Positions 8,001-14,240 of a stretch of 19,857 nucleotides of DNA are shown one piece after another (positions within the stretch are counted from its first letter, which is position 1; each line of letters begins with the position of its first letter). A program made the translations under genes and the position numbers. The notes under the pieces were generated by a model. That model was not told where the DNA came from. It worked only from the letters and a program-made list of their open reading frames with translations, and searched no databases. This DNA is from JAYPLE01 sp047627515 (GTDB lineage Bacteria > Bacteroidota > Bacteroidia > Cytophagales > Cyclobacteriaceae), in contig JBLHTU010000053.1 in assembly GCA_047627515.1 (NCBI GenBank), positions 1-19,857 of the forward strand. The letters are read 5' to 3'.

Positions 8001-9121
8001 ACAATCAACTTGTAATAGCCACTTATGGCCGAGGTATATGGTCTATAACTTTGGATGGAATCGTACAGTCTCCTGTTGTACAAGAGGCAGCAATAACGCC
8101 TGATGGAGATATCTCATTGAAAGTAAACTTTGCGCAGGCATTTGATTCGACACAAGTATTCGCTGGATCAATTTACTTAGGCACTATATTCTCAGATGCA
8201 GCAGGAGCTATCAGCACGACTATTGCCAACGCTTCACTTAATGGTTTTCAGAAAATCCGACTAGAGGCTTACTTAGGAGGTGTTAAGTACAATTCCATTG
8301 AAAGAGAGGTCTTCCTTTTCGAAACCAAGGAAGCTAGCAGCTCTTTTGGCACTAACTTCAAAACATCTGTTGGCCAATTTATTGGATACGGTTTTAGAGT
8401 AAATACAGCTAATGGTTTCTCTAACAATGCACTTAATTCCGAACACCCTTACGGTGATAATGCTGAAAATATTTACTATCTCAAGACGCCTATTATTGTC
8501 AATGCTGAAAACGCTGTCATGATTTATGAAGATGTGGCCATCGTAGAGCCTGGAGAGCCCGGTACTGTTTATGGAAACGAGCAGTTTTGGGATTACGTTG
8601 TAGTAGAAGCTACAAAAGACGGACTCAATTGGGTTCCTCTGGAAGACGGCTATGATGCAAGCTTACACCCTGAATGGCTTGCCGCGTACGATGCTGAAGA
8701 AGAAGGAACTAGAAGTCTATTCAAGGACCACTCTATTATCCTCACAGATCATTTTGACGCAGAAGATAAAATATTAATTCGATTCCGTCTTTTTGCAGAC
8801 GCTAATGTAAATGGCTTCGGTTGGGTAATTGACAACTTATACATACAAGAAGCGCCACTTGCCCTAATCAATGATAAATCGACGCAAGTGAATATCTATC
8901 CTAACCCTATTGCGACTACTGCAACATTGGAGTTTTCACCTACTGCAAAGCCCAGTATAGTAAGGGTTTTTGACCTTGAAGGCCGTATTGTAGATCGGAT
9001 TCAATTAGCAGAAGGCTCTACGTCTGTGATTTGGAATCGTAATCAGCTCAATGCAGGTCTATACTTATTTAAGTATGAAATCAACGGAGAGCTGTATAGT
9101 AAAAAAGTACTCTTGAAGTAA
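5081..9121 (+). CDS. T9SS-secreted sortilin/VPS10-like BNR-repeat protein
   Basis: This 1346-residue exported protein begins with a signal peptide or membrane anchor (residues 1-23). Two sets of Asp-box (BNR) repeats follow: at about 153-161, 205-213, 259-267, 302-310 and 352-360 (for example KSTDGGTTW), and at 749-757, 794-802, 845-853, 894-902 and 947-955. They frame a beta-propeller pair of the VPS10/sortilin-like, glycosyl-hydrolase-like type. LHPDQHN, LLIGNDGGVYRS and YIGGMQDNGTW at 625-702 are family hallmarks. Residues about 405-605 form an inserted beta-rich domain without Asp boxes. Residues about 1085-1255 look like a jelly-roll, MAM-like module ending GFGWVIDNLYI. The tail (1268-1346) is a type IX secretion type A sorting domain, with NIYPNP, an AGLYLFKYE-type strand and a basic KKVLLK end. 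It should be exported through T9SS and released or surface-bound. Ligand or substrate is unknown. An intrinsic terminator follows. Confidence 0.9.
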   Translation: MRKILLLTVSTGLLSILAIVLFVTPEHSTYKAEQLEKPSKTMTYEQYIAQKSALVRAGNAKADDPEMHGIIQRELRTKLGDEGPTYRPNQVMEEFQRAKKNQQSTAARTSQSTEFVERGPGNVAGRTRGLLVDPDDANRETFYAGAASGGIWKTTDAGGNWSYISGDIPNLGTNTLAMSAANSSVIYAGTGEHFTNDIDGAGMFKSMDKGASWVQIADPTTMPDFKNVSRIVVDPNDEDVVIATTRSTVWGAFSAAIYKTVNGGTTWTRLRSSTSERYDDIDYDPTNFNVIYVAVNGRGVIKSTDGGTTWMDASEGISAGGRLEITISPVNPLRLWASVQGSLSGTGSDLYVSSDGATTWSLAINATGANEDFLGGQGWYDNIATSHPFDQDIVYVGGVNTWKFELTGEDADDVRLLNVDENGTDNFMSYVNFGGGYLGGGMDLGDVPFDELLIVEVRFGQGTQLAHRFTVGGEGPGVPAGDYLYQDYVEVPFQAWDVLNNKQLMVSFRDQQEDGAWNLIPTNTDGATADHSREYFYVHKTDYADTANSTIAINGGQEVQQMYFFWPVLVDGSTFDPVALPNSELSINFDVIQGKVRTTTSISDAYGQFSGPNGFPQSARTAGLHPDQHNYLVYDVNQTAQTFRLLIGNDGGVYRSNSSSDPGVQEGDFEYISYGYNTTQFYGADKAPGENRYIGGMQDNGTWYHVPGTEGGAAVDSRFAIGGDGFEVLWHSADPNKIIGGSQFNNFARTLDGGSSWQNATSGFEDDGPFITRLAASKQLPERIFTVGTTGVWYSTNFGGRWIKSTMTDASLWSFSNSADVEVSYANPDIIWAGAALSSAGRLHYSTDGGSTFSAAENYDEFNMGGVSGFATHPSEDSTAYALYSFAGFPKVIRTTDLGQTWDDISGFDGTGSASTKGFPDVAVNCLFVFPDNPNKIWVGSEIGIIESLDNGATWGLMDNNMPPVNVYDFKLADNQLVIATYGRGIWSITLDGIVQSPVVQEAAITPDGDISLKVNFAQAFDSTQVFAGSIYLGTIFSDAAGAISTTIANASLNGFQKIRLEAYLGGVKYNSIEREVFLFETKEASSSFGTNFKTSVGQFIGYGFRVNTANGFSNNALNSEHPYGDNAENIYYLKTPIIVNAENAVMIYEDVAIVEPGEPGTVYGNEQFWDYVVVEATKDGLNWVPLEDGYDASLHPEWLAAYDAEEEGTRSLFKDHSIILTDHFDAEDKILIRFRLFADANVNGFGWVIDNLYIQEAPLALINDKSTQVNIYPNPIATTATLEFSPTAKPSIVRVFDLEGRIVDRIQLAEGSTSVIWNRNQLNAGLYLFKYEINGELYSKKVLLK

Positions 9122-9140
9122 TCATTCTCACTACTTAATC

Positions 9141-9179
9141 AACCAGCTATCAATGCTTATCTTGATAGCTGGTTTTTTT
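9141..9179 (+). terminator. Intrinsic terminator of the T9SS protein gene
   Basis: A perfect 13-bp inverted repeat, AACCAGCTATCAA (9141-9153) and TTGATAGCTGGTT (9162-9174), with an 8-nt loop, runs into seven T residues (9173-9179). It lies 20 nt after the stop of the large secreted protein and ends one base before the rnhB ATG. This is a canonical Rho-independent terminator read on the plus strand. Confidence 0.93.
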
Positions 9180-9803
9180 ATGCTCGAACCCTACTACCAT
9201 AATACTCTAATAGAAGCCGGCTGCGATGAAGCTGGCAGAGGCTGTTTGGCAGGTCCTGTCGTGGCGGGCGCAGTTATTTTTGCGAAAGACTTCCAGCACC
9301 CCTTGCTAGATGATTCAAAAAAAATCTCTCGACATACACGTGAACAATTAGTTCCAATTATTGAAAAAGAGGCACTGTCTTTTGCCATCGGCGTGGTCAG
9401 TGCGGAAGAGATCGATCAGATCAATATACTGAATGCAAGCTTCCTTGCTATGCAAAGGGCCGTCGATCAATTGACCGTTCAACCAGAATTACTACTGATA
9501 GATGGCAATAGATATCGGCCGGCTCATGATATTCCCTTCGAGTGCATCATCAAAGGTGATGGAAAATTCACTTCAATAGCAGCTGCGTCTGTATTGGCAA
9601 AAACTTTCCGAGATCGATTGATGACAAATCTTTCAGCTACTTACTCGGGATACGGTTGGGAAACGAATGCTGGGTACCCGACAAAGGCACATAGGTCAGC
9701 GATCAGGGAAAATGGTGTAACCCCATACCATCGAATGAGCTTTCAGTTACTTCCTAAGCAACTTGATCTTTTCGATCAAAACAGCCAGCCTAGCGATATA
9801 TAG
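9180..9803 (+). CDS. rnhB: Ribonuclease HII
   Basis: RNase HII cuts RNA in RNA-DNA hybrids, including single ribonucleotides in genomic DNA. The 207-residue product holds the complete DEDD set: Asp16-Glu17 in CDEAGRG, Asp108 in LLIDGN, and Asp145 in KTFRDRL. GKFTSIAAASVLAK and the GYPTKAH motif are also present. The ATG at 9180 gives MLEPYYHNTLIEAGCDEAGRG, a typical family start. An earlier ATG at 9154-9156 is out of frame and the in-frame codon at 9153 falls inside the terminator hairpin, so an earlier start is rejected. Residues 194-198 near the C terminus read QLDLF, matching the bacterial beta-clamp-binding consensus QL(S/D)LF. The gene overlaps the convergent outer-membrane gene by 28 bp. 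How it is transcribed is unclear, since a strong terminator abuts its start. Confidence 0.96.
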   Translation: MLEPYYHNTLIEAGCDEAGRGCLAGPVVAGAVIFAKDFQHPLLDDSKKISRHTREQLVPIIEKEALSFAIGVVSAEEIDQINILNASFLAMQRAVDQLTVQPELLLIDGNRYRPAHDIPFECIIKGDGKFTSIAAASVLAKTFRDRLMTNLSATYSGYGWETNAGYPTKAHRSAIRENGVTPYHRMSFQLLPKQLDLFDQNSQPSDI

Positions 9804-11068
9804 AGAGCTGATTCTCCATCCCTTTCATCAAGTGCGCGACCATAGTCAAACGCTACAATGAAATTTTGATTCAGTGAACCCCTCACACCGATTCCAGCAG
9901 AATGATGCCACGATTCTGCATCCTGATTCACCCAAGTAGTAAAAGCATCTGGCACCTGATTGCTGTCAAATTGATGCGCTCTGGTCACAATTCCTGTATC
10001 AAAGAATGTACTCAAGGCGCCGTAGATATTTTGATTGAAAATCACCATTGAAAATACTTTATATCGAAGCTCAGCATTGGCCCCAAAAACGCCATCCCCC
10101 ATCAAACGACTGAACTTAATTCCTCTAATATCATCTGCTCCTCCTAAGGTTTGCAAGATATAAAAGGGCGTATTTGAATTTAGGAAACTACGATACTGCA
10201 AGCGATGCGCGAATACCAGTCGGTCTTTGATAAGTGTCTGATAATGTCGGTGAATCAACCGTAACGATACAACATGCTCTGCCTCACTCGAAAGAGGAAG
10301 TCCATAATTAATCATAAACTCCTCAAAGACTCCCTTGGAAGGATAAGGCTCAATGTCTCTTGTGTCTATCACGCCTCCTACTGCAAATTGCGCATAGGTT
10401 CCCCCCGCCTTATGCTTATCTGGAATAATCCCCCATTGCACATATTGATCATACAAGGTTGCCGTATCAGGCGCTTGCTCGGCCTCAGATTTCCCTTTAT
10501 TGAACTGCTCTCGATCTGGCGCTTGGATGCCCATATAGGTCAATTGCACTTCAGTCTGCAACCGATACTTCTTGCCTTGACCAAATAGATTTTTCTCTAT
10601 GGTTGCTCTTGCATTGATTCGATTTTGCTCATACGCATAAAAAAGAGGAGAGATAAATGCATCTGAGCCTGATGTACTAAAGTCATCGTTGAAAAACGAT
10701 TGATAGCCATTAAATCCATAAAATGGACGGTAGGAAGTAAGCCTTTGCGCCAATTCCGCCCTAAATCGACCTTCCTTGATTAGCTCCCTTGCATCATATC
10801 GGAGGATGATTCTTCTATCACCCAGTGTAGTATTAGTCAGTTCTAGGTAGATACTATGATCATAGTATGGATATCGAATTCCCTGATCGCCATAATAGAA
10901 GACATTGCCAATGACTCCGTATTGAAGTCCGAAATCTTGGTTGTAGGCAATCACAGGTAAACCTCCGAAAGACCACCCTTCTACTTTTGCAACACTGTCT
11001 TTTTTGCCTTGTCCAAAAACGTTCAGTGTAATAAAAACAAAACAAACTGATAATAAAGCTCTAGACAT
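9776..11068 (-). CDS. Omp85/BamA-type outer-membrane barrel protein without POTRA domains
   Basis: The 430-residue product has a signal peptide (residues 1-20, MSRALLSVCFVFITLNVFGQ). It then passes almost directly into alternating amphipathic strands typical of a 16-stranded Omp85 barrel (bacterial surface antigen family). The diagnostic late-barrel element is present: LGGADDIRGIKFSRLMGDG followed by an ELRYKVF strand (the GG..xxRG and E-L-R-Y pattern), then STFFDTG. The protein ends with a strand terminating in Phe (LYISLGWLF), as outer-membrane insertion signals do. BamA and TamA carry POTRA domains before the barrel; only about 25 residues separate signal and barrel here, so this is a short member of unknown role, not BamA itself. 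It overlaps rnhB tail-to-tail and starts divergently from the csaA-like gene with a 90-nt spacer. Confidence 0.85.
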   Translation of the reverse strand: MSRALLSVCFVFITLNVFGQGKKDSVAKVEGWSFGGLPVIAYNQDFGLQYGVIGNVFYYGDQGIRYPYYDHSIYLELTNTTLGDRRIILRYDARELIKEGRFRAELAQRLTSYRPFYGFNGYQSFFNDDFSTSGSDAFISPLFYAYEQNRINARATIEKNLFGQGKKYRLQTEVQLTYMGIQAPDREQFNKGKSEAEQAPDTATLYDQYVQWGIIPDKHKAGGTYAQFAVGGVIDTRDIEPYPSKGVFEEFMINYGLPLSSEAEHVVSLRLIHRHYQTLIKDRLVFAHRLQYRSFLNSNTPFYILQTLGGADDIRGIKFSRLMGDGVFGANAELRYKVFSMVIFNQNIYGALSTFFDTGIVTRAHQFDSNQVPDAFTTWVNQDAESWHHSAGIGVRGSLNQNFIVAFDYGRALDERDGESALYISLGWLF

Positions 11069-11158
11069 TGGATTCTATTAACGTAAAAGTACCCTACTTT
11101 ATAGTGCCGAAGATAGGATTTTTGTCATATCCTTGCTTTACACCAATTGGAAAGTACT

Positions 11159-11506
11159 ATGCCTAATAAATCCATATTGACTTGGGATGATTTTGCGAAA
11201 ATTGACATGAGAATAGGGACTATCGTAGAAGCCCATGATTTTCAGGAAGCAAAAAAACCCGCATACAAGCTTATTATCGACTTTGGTAATGAGATAGGTA
11301 TCCGAAAAAGCTCCGCTCAAATCACAACCAATTATAGCAAACAGGAATTGGTTGGAAAGCAAATCGCAGCCGTAATCAATTTTCCGCCGAAACAGATTGG
11401 ACCCATCAAGAGCGAGTGTTTGGTGCTCGGCTCCTACCAGCCAAATGGATCAGTCATTTTGCTGTCTAGTGATCAACCAGTAATCAGCGGATTGAAAGTA
11501 GGCTAA
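11159..11506 (+). CDS. csaA: CsaA-like tRNA-binding-domain protein
   Basis: This 115-residue single-domain OB-fold protein is of the usual CsaA length (about 110). Typical elements are WDDFAKIDMRIGTIVEA near the N terminus, KPAYKLIIDFG, then IGIRKSSAQITTNY and INFPPKQIGPIKSECLVLG. The family is related to the anticodon-arm-binding domain at the C terminus of MetRS and in Arc1p/EMAP. CsaA is described as a chaperone/export-related protein in Bacillus, and its cellular role here is not certain. The ATG at 11159 is preferred over an in-frame TTG at 11147 because it fits the family length. No terminator is obvious after the stop; the inverted-repeat segment begins about 10 nt later. Confidence 0.93.
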   Translation: MPNKSILTWDDFAKIDMRIGTIVEAHDFQEAKKPAYKLIIDFGNEIGIRKSSAQITTNYSKQELVGKQIAAVINFPPKQIGPIKSECLVLGSYQPNGSVILLSSDQPVISGLKVG

Positions 11507-11516
11507 ACAGCTATTT

Positions 11517-11635
11517 TATGTGTTCAACTACATAATCTCCTGTCTGGACAAAGCGCCTCGTTCTTTCAAACATTTATGAACAAATTCGTAAGTGATTTTT
11601 TAACAACAAAAACATTTTTTTAAGTTGAACACATA
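11517..11635. repeat. Perfect 13-bp inverted repeat, 93 bp apart
   Basis: TATGTGTTCAACT (11517-11529) is the exact reverse complement of AGTTGAACACATA (11623-11635). The 93 bp between them are AT-rich and hold no convincing gene. Flanking bases (ctattt on the left, tcctca on the right) show no target-site duplication. It could be the ends of a miniature transposable element, two copies of a regulator site, or a long-range RNA stem. A 13-bp exact match at this spacing is unlikely by chance but not impossible across a window of this size. Confidence 0.6.
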
Positions 11636-11798
11636 TCCTCAAAGTGCATCTTACCCCTTCGAAGTCCAATGCGGTCAGAAGATTCTTGAAAACATTGATA
11701 AGGCCTTACGGAAATCAGACCATCAGCAAGTAGATGTGACCAAATTGATCGCTGTAAAACAATTCATTATGACAGAGGTACTTGGTCAGGCCAATTAA
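11625..11798 (+). CDS. Possible 57-residue ORF (TTG start), unrecognised
   Basis: A frame opens after a stop at 11601-11603 and its only plausible early start is the TTG at 11625, which lies inside the right arm of the inverted repeat. The product would read MNTYPQSASYPFEVQCGQ and then a helical stretch with KALRKSDHQQVDVTKLIAVKQF, ending VLGQAN. Codon use looks coding-like and the composition is that of a small helical protein. No Shine-Dalgarno site, family or neighbour supports it. TTG starts are used elsewhere in this window (12303, 18548). It may equally be a decayed gene tail or chance. Confidence 0.25.
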   Translation: MNTYPQSASYPFEVQCGQKILENIDKALRKSDHQQVDVTKLIAVKQFIMTEVLGQAN

Positions 11799-11836
11799 TC
11801 TTTGACCACTTAGCTGCCAATCACATAGCCGAAGCT

Positions 11837-12295
11837 TTGCCCACGACTTTTTTTGTGCCTAGATTAGTTGAAATTCACTTAACTACTACAATCTTGGATA
11901 TTATCATCTATCTGTGTTACAATACGGTTTTAGAATATGCACAGGACAAAGATGAGCCTACAGCATTTGCACCAATGACAGAATCTACAATGACTGGTCT
12001 TGACAATGGCGATACCATCACATGGAAATTGTCGACGAATCCAGGCACATTAACCGCTATTAAAATCAAAATGGTCAGTAAGAAAGACGATGTAACCCTC
12101 CCCAGTGGAAGCTGGAAAAGTCAATGGATTCAAAAACCAGCTAAAATCTCCACTAACGTTTACCAAGGGCAACCCAATGGAGCAGGTGCAACTGAAAAGG
12201 ACCCCTTTCACTTCGCCTATGATGTGGACTACCAAGTAGCATCAGTTCCTTCATGGACGACGTTAGATCCAGACGTAAGAATACCTTCAAAATAA
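11837..12295 (+). CDS. Unrecognised small protein upstream of the histidine kinases
   Basis: From the TTG at 11837 the product has 152 residues; from the ATG at 11975 it has 106. The first 33 or so residues of the long form are hydrophobic and do not look like a proper signal peptide. The reading from about YAQDKDEPTAFAP onward looks coding, so the true start may lie between the two, for example a TTG at 11894. The frame is open upstream as far as 11702 with no better start. The body contains GLDNGDTITWKL, GSWKSQWIQKP, PNGAGATEKDPFHFAYDVDY, and ends SWTTLDPDVRIPSK, suggesting a small beta-sandwich. I do not recognise a named family. It ends 7 nt before the TTG of the first histidine kinase, implying translational coupling and a possible signalling role. 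Confidence 0.55.
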   Translation: MPTTFFVPRLVEIHLTTTILDIIIYLCYNTVLEYAQDKDEPTAFAPMTESTMTGLDNGDTITWKLSTNPGTLTAIKIKMVSKKDDVTLPSGSWKSQWIQKPAKISTNVYQGQPNGAGATEKDPFHFAYDVDYQVASVPSWTTLDPDVRIPSK

Positions 12296-12302
12296 TAACT
12301 CT

Positions 12303-14162
12303 TTGAAGCGGATCTTCTCATTCATTCTTGTTTCGAGTTTTGTGTTATCCGGTTATTGCCGAGGTAATCTCGACAGTGCCAAATTGGTATTGAGTAAAAG
12401 CACTGATTTCACCACTACTCTCCTAACATTAGAGTTCCTCTCTAACAAGTGCGACGACCCGTTGGAAATCATAAAGTTCAGCAATCAAGCCTTAAAAATT
12501 CTTGACGGTCTCGACTCCGTTCAAATGCAGATAGGTGTTATGCAAAACATCGGATTTGCCTACAACCAATTAGGTGATTACACGACTGCAACTGAATATT
12601 TCTACAGAAGTGCTGATTTAGCGAATCAGCAAGGGTATCGACTAGAAGAAGCACAGTCTTTGGCAAACCTTGCTTCAACATTTAATATTATTGGTAATTA
12701 CGCTCGATCAATCCCAATCCTTCAACGGGGCTTGGCTATAGGCATTGAGATGCAGGATACTGCCACGATCCATCCTACCCTGATCAATTTAGGTAATGCC
12801 TATTACTATGCGGGACAATTAGACTCCTCCTTGTTCTATCTTGCAGAATCGATCAGGCACGCTGTCGGACAACCCTATGAGGGCTATTACAACGCCTATA
12901 GCAAAGGAACTGCAGCGCTGGTCTACGCCAAATTGGATAACTTAGATACCGCCTTTTATCTGCTAGAAAGATCAACCGTAACCTGGACTAGCTATGAAGA
13001 TTACTATCCGATCGCCGAGTGCCTAGTAGAAATATCCCAGATCTTACTTGACAACAAATCCTACAGCAGCGCCTATCAATACGGCATCAAGGGCTTCACA
13101 CTGGCAACCGAAAAAAGCTTTCTCAAGCAGCAGCGAGAGGGTGCGAATACGCTCTTCCAGTATCACAAGCAAACCGGTAATTTCGATAGTGCCCTTTTTT
13201 ATCAAACTGTCTACTACCAAGTCAAGGATAGCATTGAAAATGTGGAAGTCGTAAAAAAGGTCGAAGCAGAACGTGCTAATTTTGAAATCAGCAAAAAACA
13301 GACAGAAGTAGACCTGTTGAATACACAGAAAAAAGGAAGAGAGCAGGTCTTACTGGGTCTTGTAATCATTGTGCTATTACTTCTTACTGTTGCCGTACTG
13401 ATTTACCGCAATTTGAGTATTCAATCCAAACTTAGGAAGGAGTTGGAGAGTCAAAAGCAGGTACTTGAAAAACTTAATACCTCCAAAGACAAGCTCTTCT
13501 CCATTGTTTCTCATGATTTGCGCGGCCCTATCGCGGCCTTTGCTGGTGTATCCAATATGATCAAAATAGCTGTAAAGCATCAGAAAACAGAAATGTTGGA
13601 TGAAATAGCTGACGAAGTAAAAAACTCAAGCACGAGGCTATCTGCGATGCTCGAAAACCTTTTGAATTGGGCCATGCAAGAACAAGGTGCTATGAGCATC
13701 AAACCTGAAGAGATTCTTCTAGAAGAAATCTTTCAGGAATTGGAGGGTATATATATCAGTGTGGCGGCGACTAAGCAGATTGAATTTTCGTTTGACCGCC
13801 ACGGCATTGATTCCATCACTGTAGACAAAAATGCACTGCATACAATTCTTCGCAACCTGATCAACAATGCAATGAAGTTTACCAAAAACAATGGCAAGGT
13901 TGCTGTTTCAGCTCAATCGACAGGAAGTGTTATCGAAATATCTGTCTCAGATACTGGTATCGGTATTCCTCCAGAAAAACTAAATAACCTCTTCCAATTC
14001 TCTGGTGAAAAAAGTACTTTTGGTACCTTAGGTGAGAAAGGCCTAGGTCTGGGTCTGAACCTTGTGTACGAATTTACCCAAGCGATTGGAGGCCACATCA
14101 AAGTGATCAGCGAACAGCAAAAAGGGACTACTTTCACCCTTAGTATTGCAAGTAAACTCTAA
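12303..14162 (+). CDS. TPR-containing sensor histidine kinase 1
   Basis: This 619-residue sensor has a signal peptide (MKRIFSFILVSSFVLSGYC), about six TPR repeats at 80-311 in the periplasm, and a charged helical segment (313-347). A membrane helix spans about 349-368. HisKA follows with His404 in FSIVSHDLRGPI, then an HATPase domain with N-box NLINNAMKF (518-526), G1 DTGIGI (550-555) and G2 GEKGLGLGL (577-585). All catalytic elements are intact. The start is TTG: no ATG exists between the upstream in-frame stop at 12276 and the signal peptide, and TTG gives a perfect MKR signal start. The small ORF at 11837 ends 7 nt upstream. Kinase 2 downstream is a clear paralogue with the same domain order. 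The ligand sensed is unknown; TPRs suggest a protein or peptide partner. Confidence 0.94.
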   Translation: MKRIFSFILVSSFVLSGYCRGNLDSAKLVLSKSTDFTTTLLTLEFLSNKCDDPLEIIKFSNQALKILDGLDSVQMQIGVMQNIGFAYNQLGDYTTATEYFYRSADLANQQGYRLEEAQSLANLASTFNIIGNYARSIPILQRGLAIGIEMQDTATIHPTLINLGNAYYYAGQLDSSLFYLAESIRHAVGQPYEGYYNAYSKGTAALVYAKLDNLDTAFYLLERSTVTWTSYEDYYPIAECLVEISQILLDNKSYSSAYQYGIKGFTLATEKSFLKQQREGANTLFQYHKQTGNFDSALFYQTVYYQVKDSIENVEVVKKVEAERANFEISKKQTEVDLLNTQKKGREQVLLGLVIIVLLLLTVAVLIYRNLSIQSKLRKELESQKQVLEKLNTSKDKLFSIVSHDLRGPIAAFAGVSNMIKIAVKHQKTEMLDEIADEVKNSSTRLSAMLENLLNWAMQEQGAMSIKPEEILLEEIFQELEGIYISVAATKQIEFSFDRHGIDSITVDKNALHTILRNLINNAMKFTKNNGKVAVSAQSTGSVIEISVSDTGIGIPPEKLNNLFQFSGEKSTFGTLGEKGLGLGLNLVYEFTQAIGGHIKVISEQQKGTTFTLSIASKL

Positions 14163-14163
14163 A

Positions 14164-14202
14164 TCAGATTCTTAGACAATCAAAGAAGAAAAGAATATCT
14201 GA
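14164..14202. repeat. Imperfect inverted repeat between the two kinases
   Basis: TCAGATTCTT (14164-14173) pairs with AAGAATATCTGA (14191-14202) apart from a 2-nt bulge, with a 17-nt loop, directly after the stop of kinase 1. No T-run follows, so it is not a good terminator. It could be a transcript-stabilising or processing stem, or chance. Confidence 0.35.
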
Positions 14203-14240
14203 CGGTCAATTGAGTAGTCATACTATCTTGTACTTGAAAT

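Larger units (their letters stand above)
11507..11836. other. 330-nt AT-rich spacer with inverted repeat and a doubtful small ORF
   Basis: The spacer between the csaA-like gene and the small protein at 11837 contains a segment bounded by 13-bp inverted repeats (11517-11635). Inside it are two T-runs at 11595-11601 and 11615-11621. A short open frame (11625-11798) follows. No tRNA fold, recognised regulatory RNA or terminator with a strong GC stem is visible, and no exact TAnnTTTG box is seen. Confidence 0.5.
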
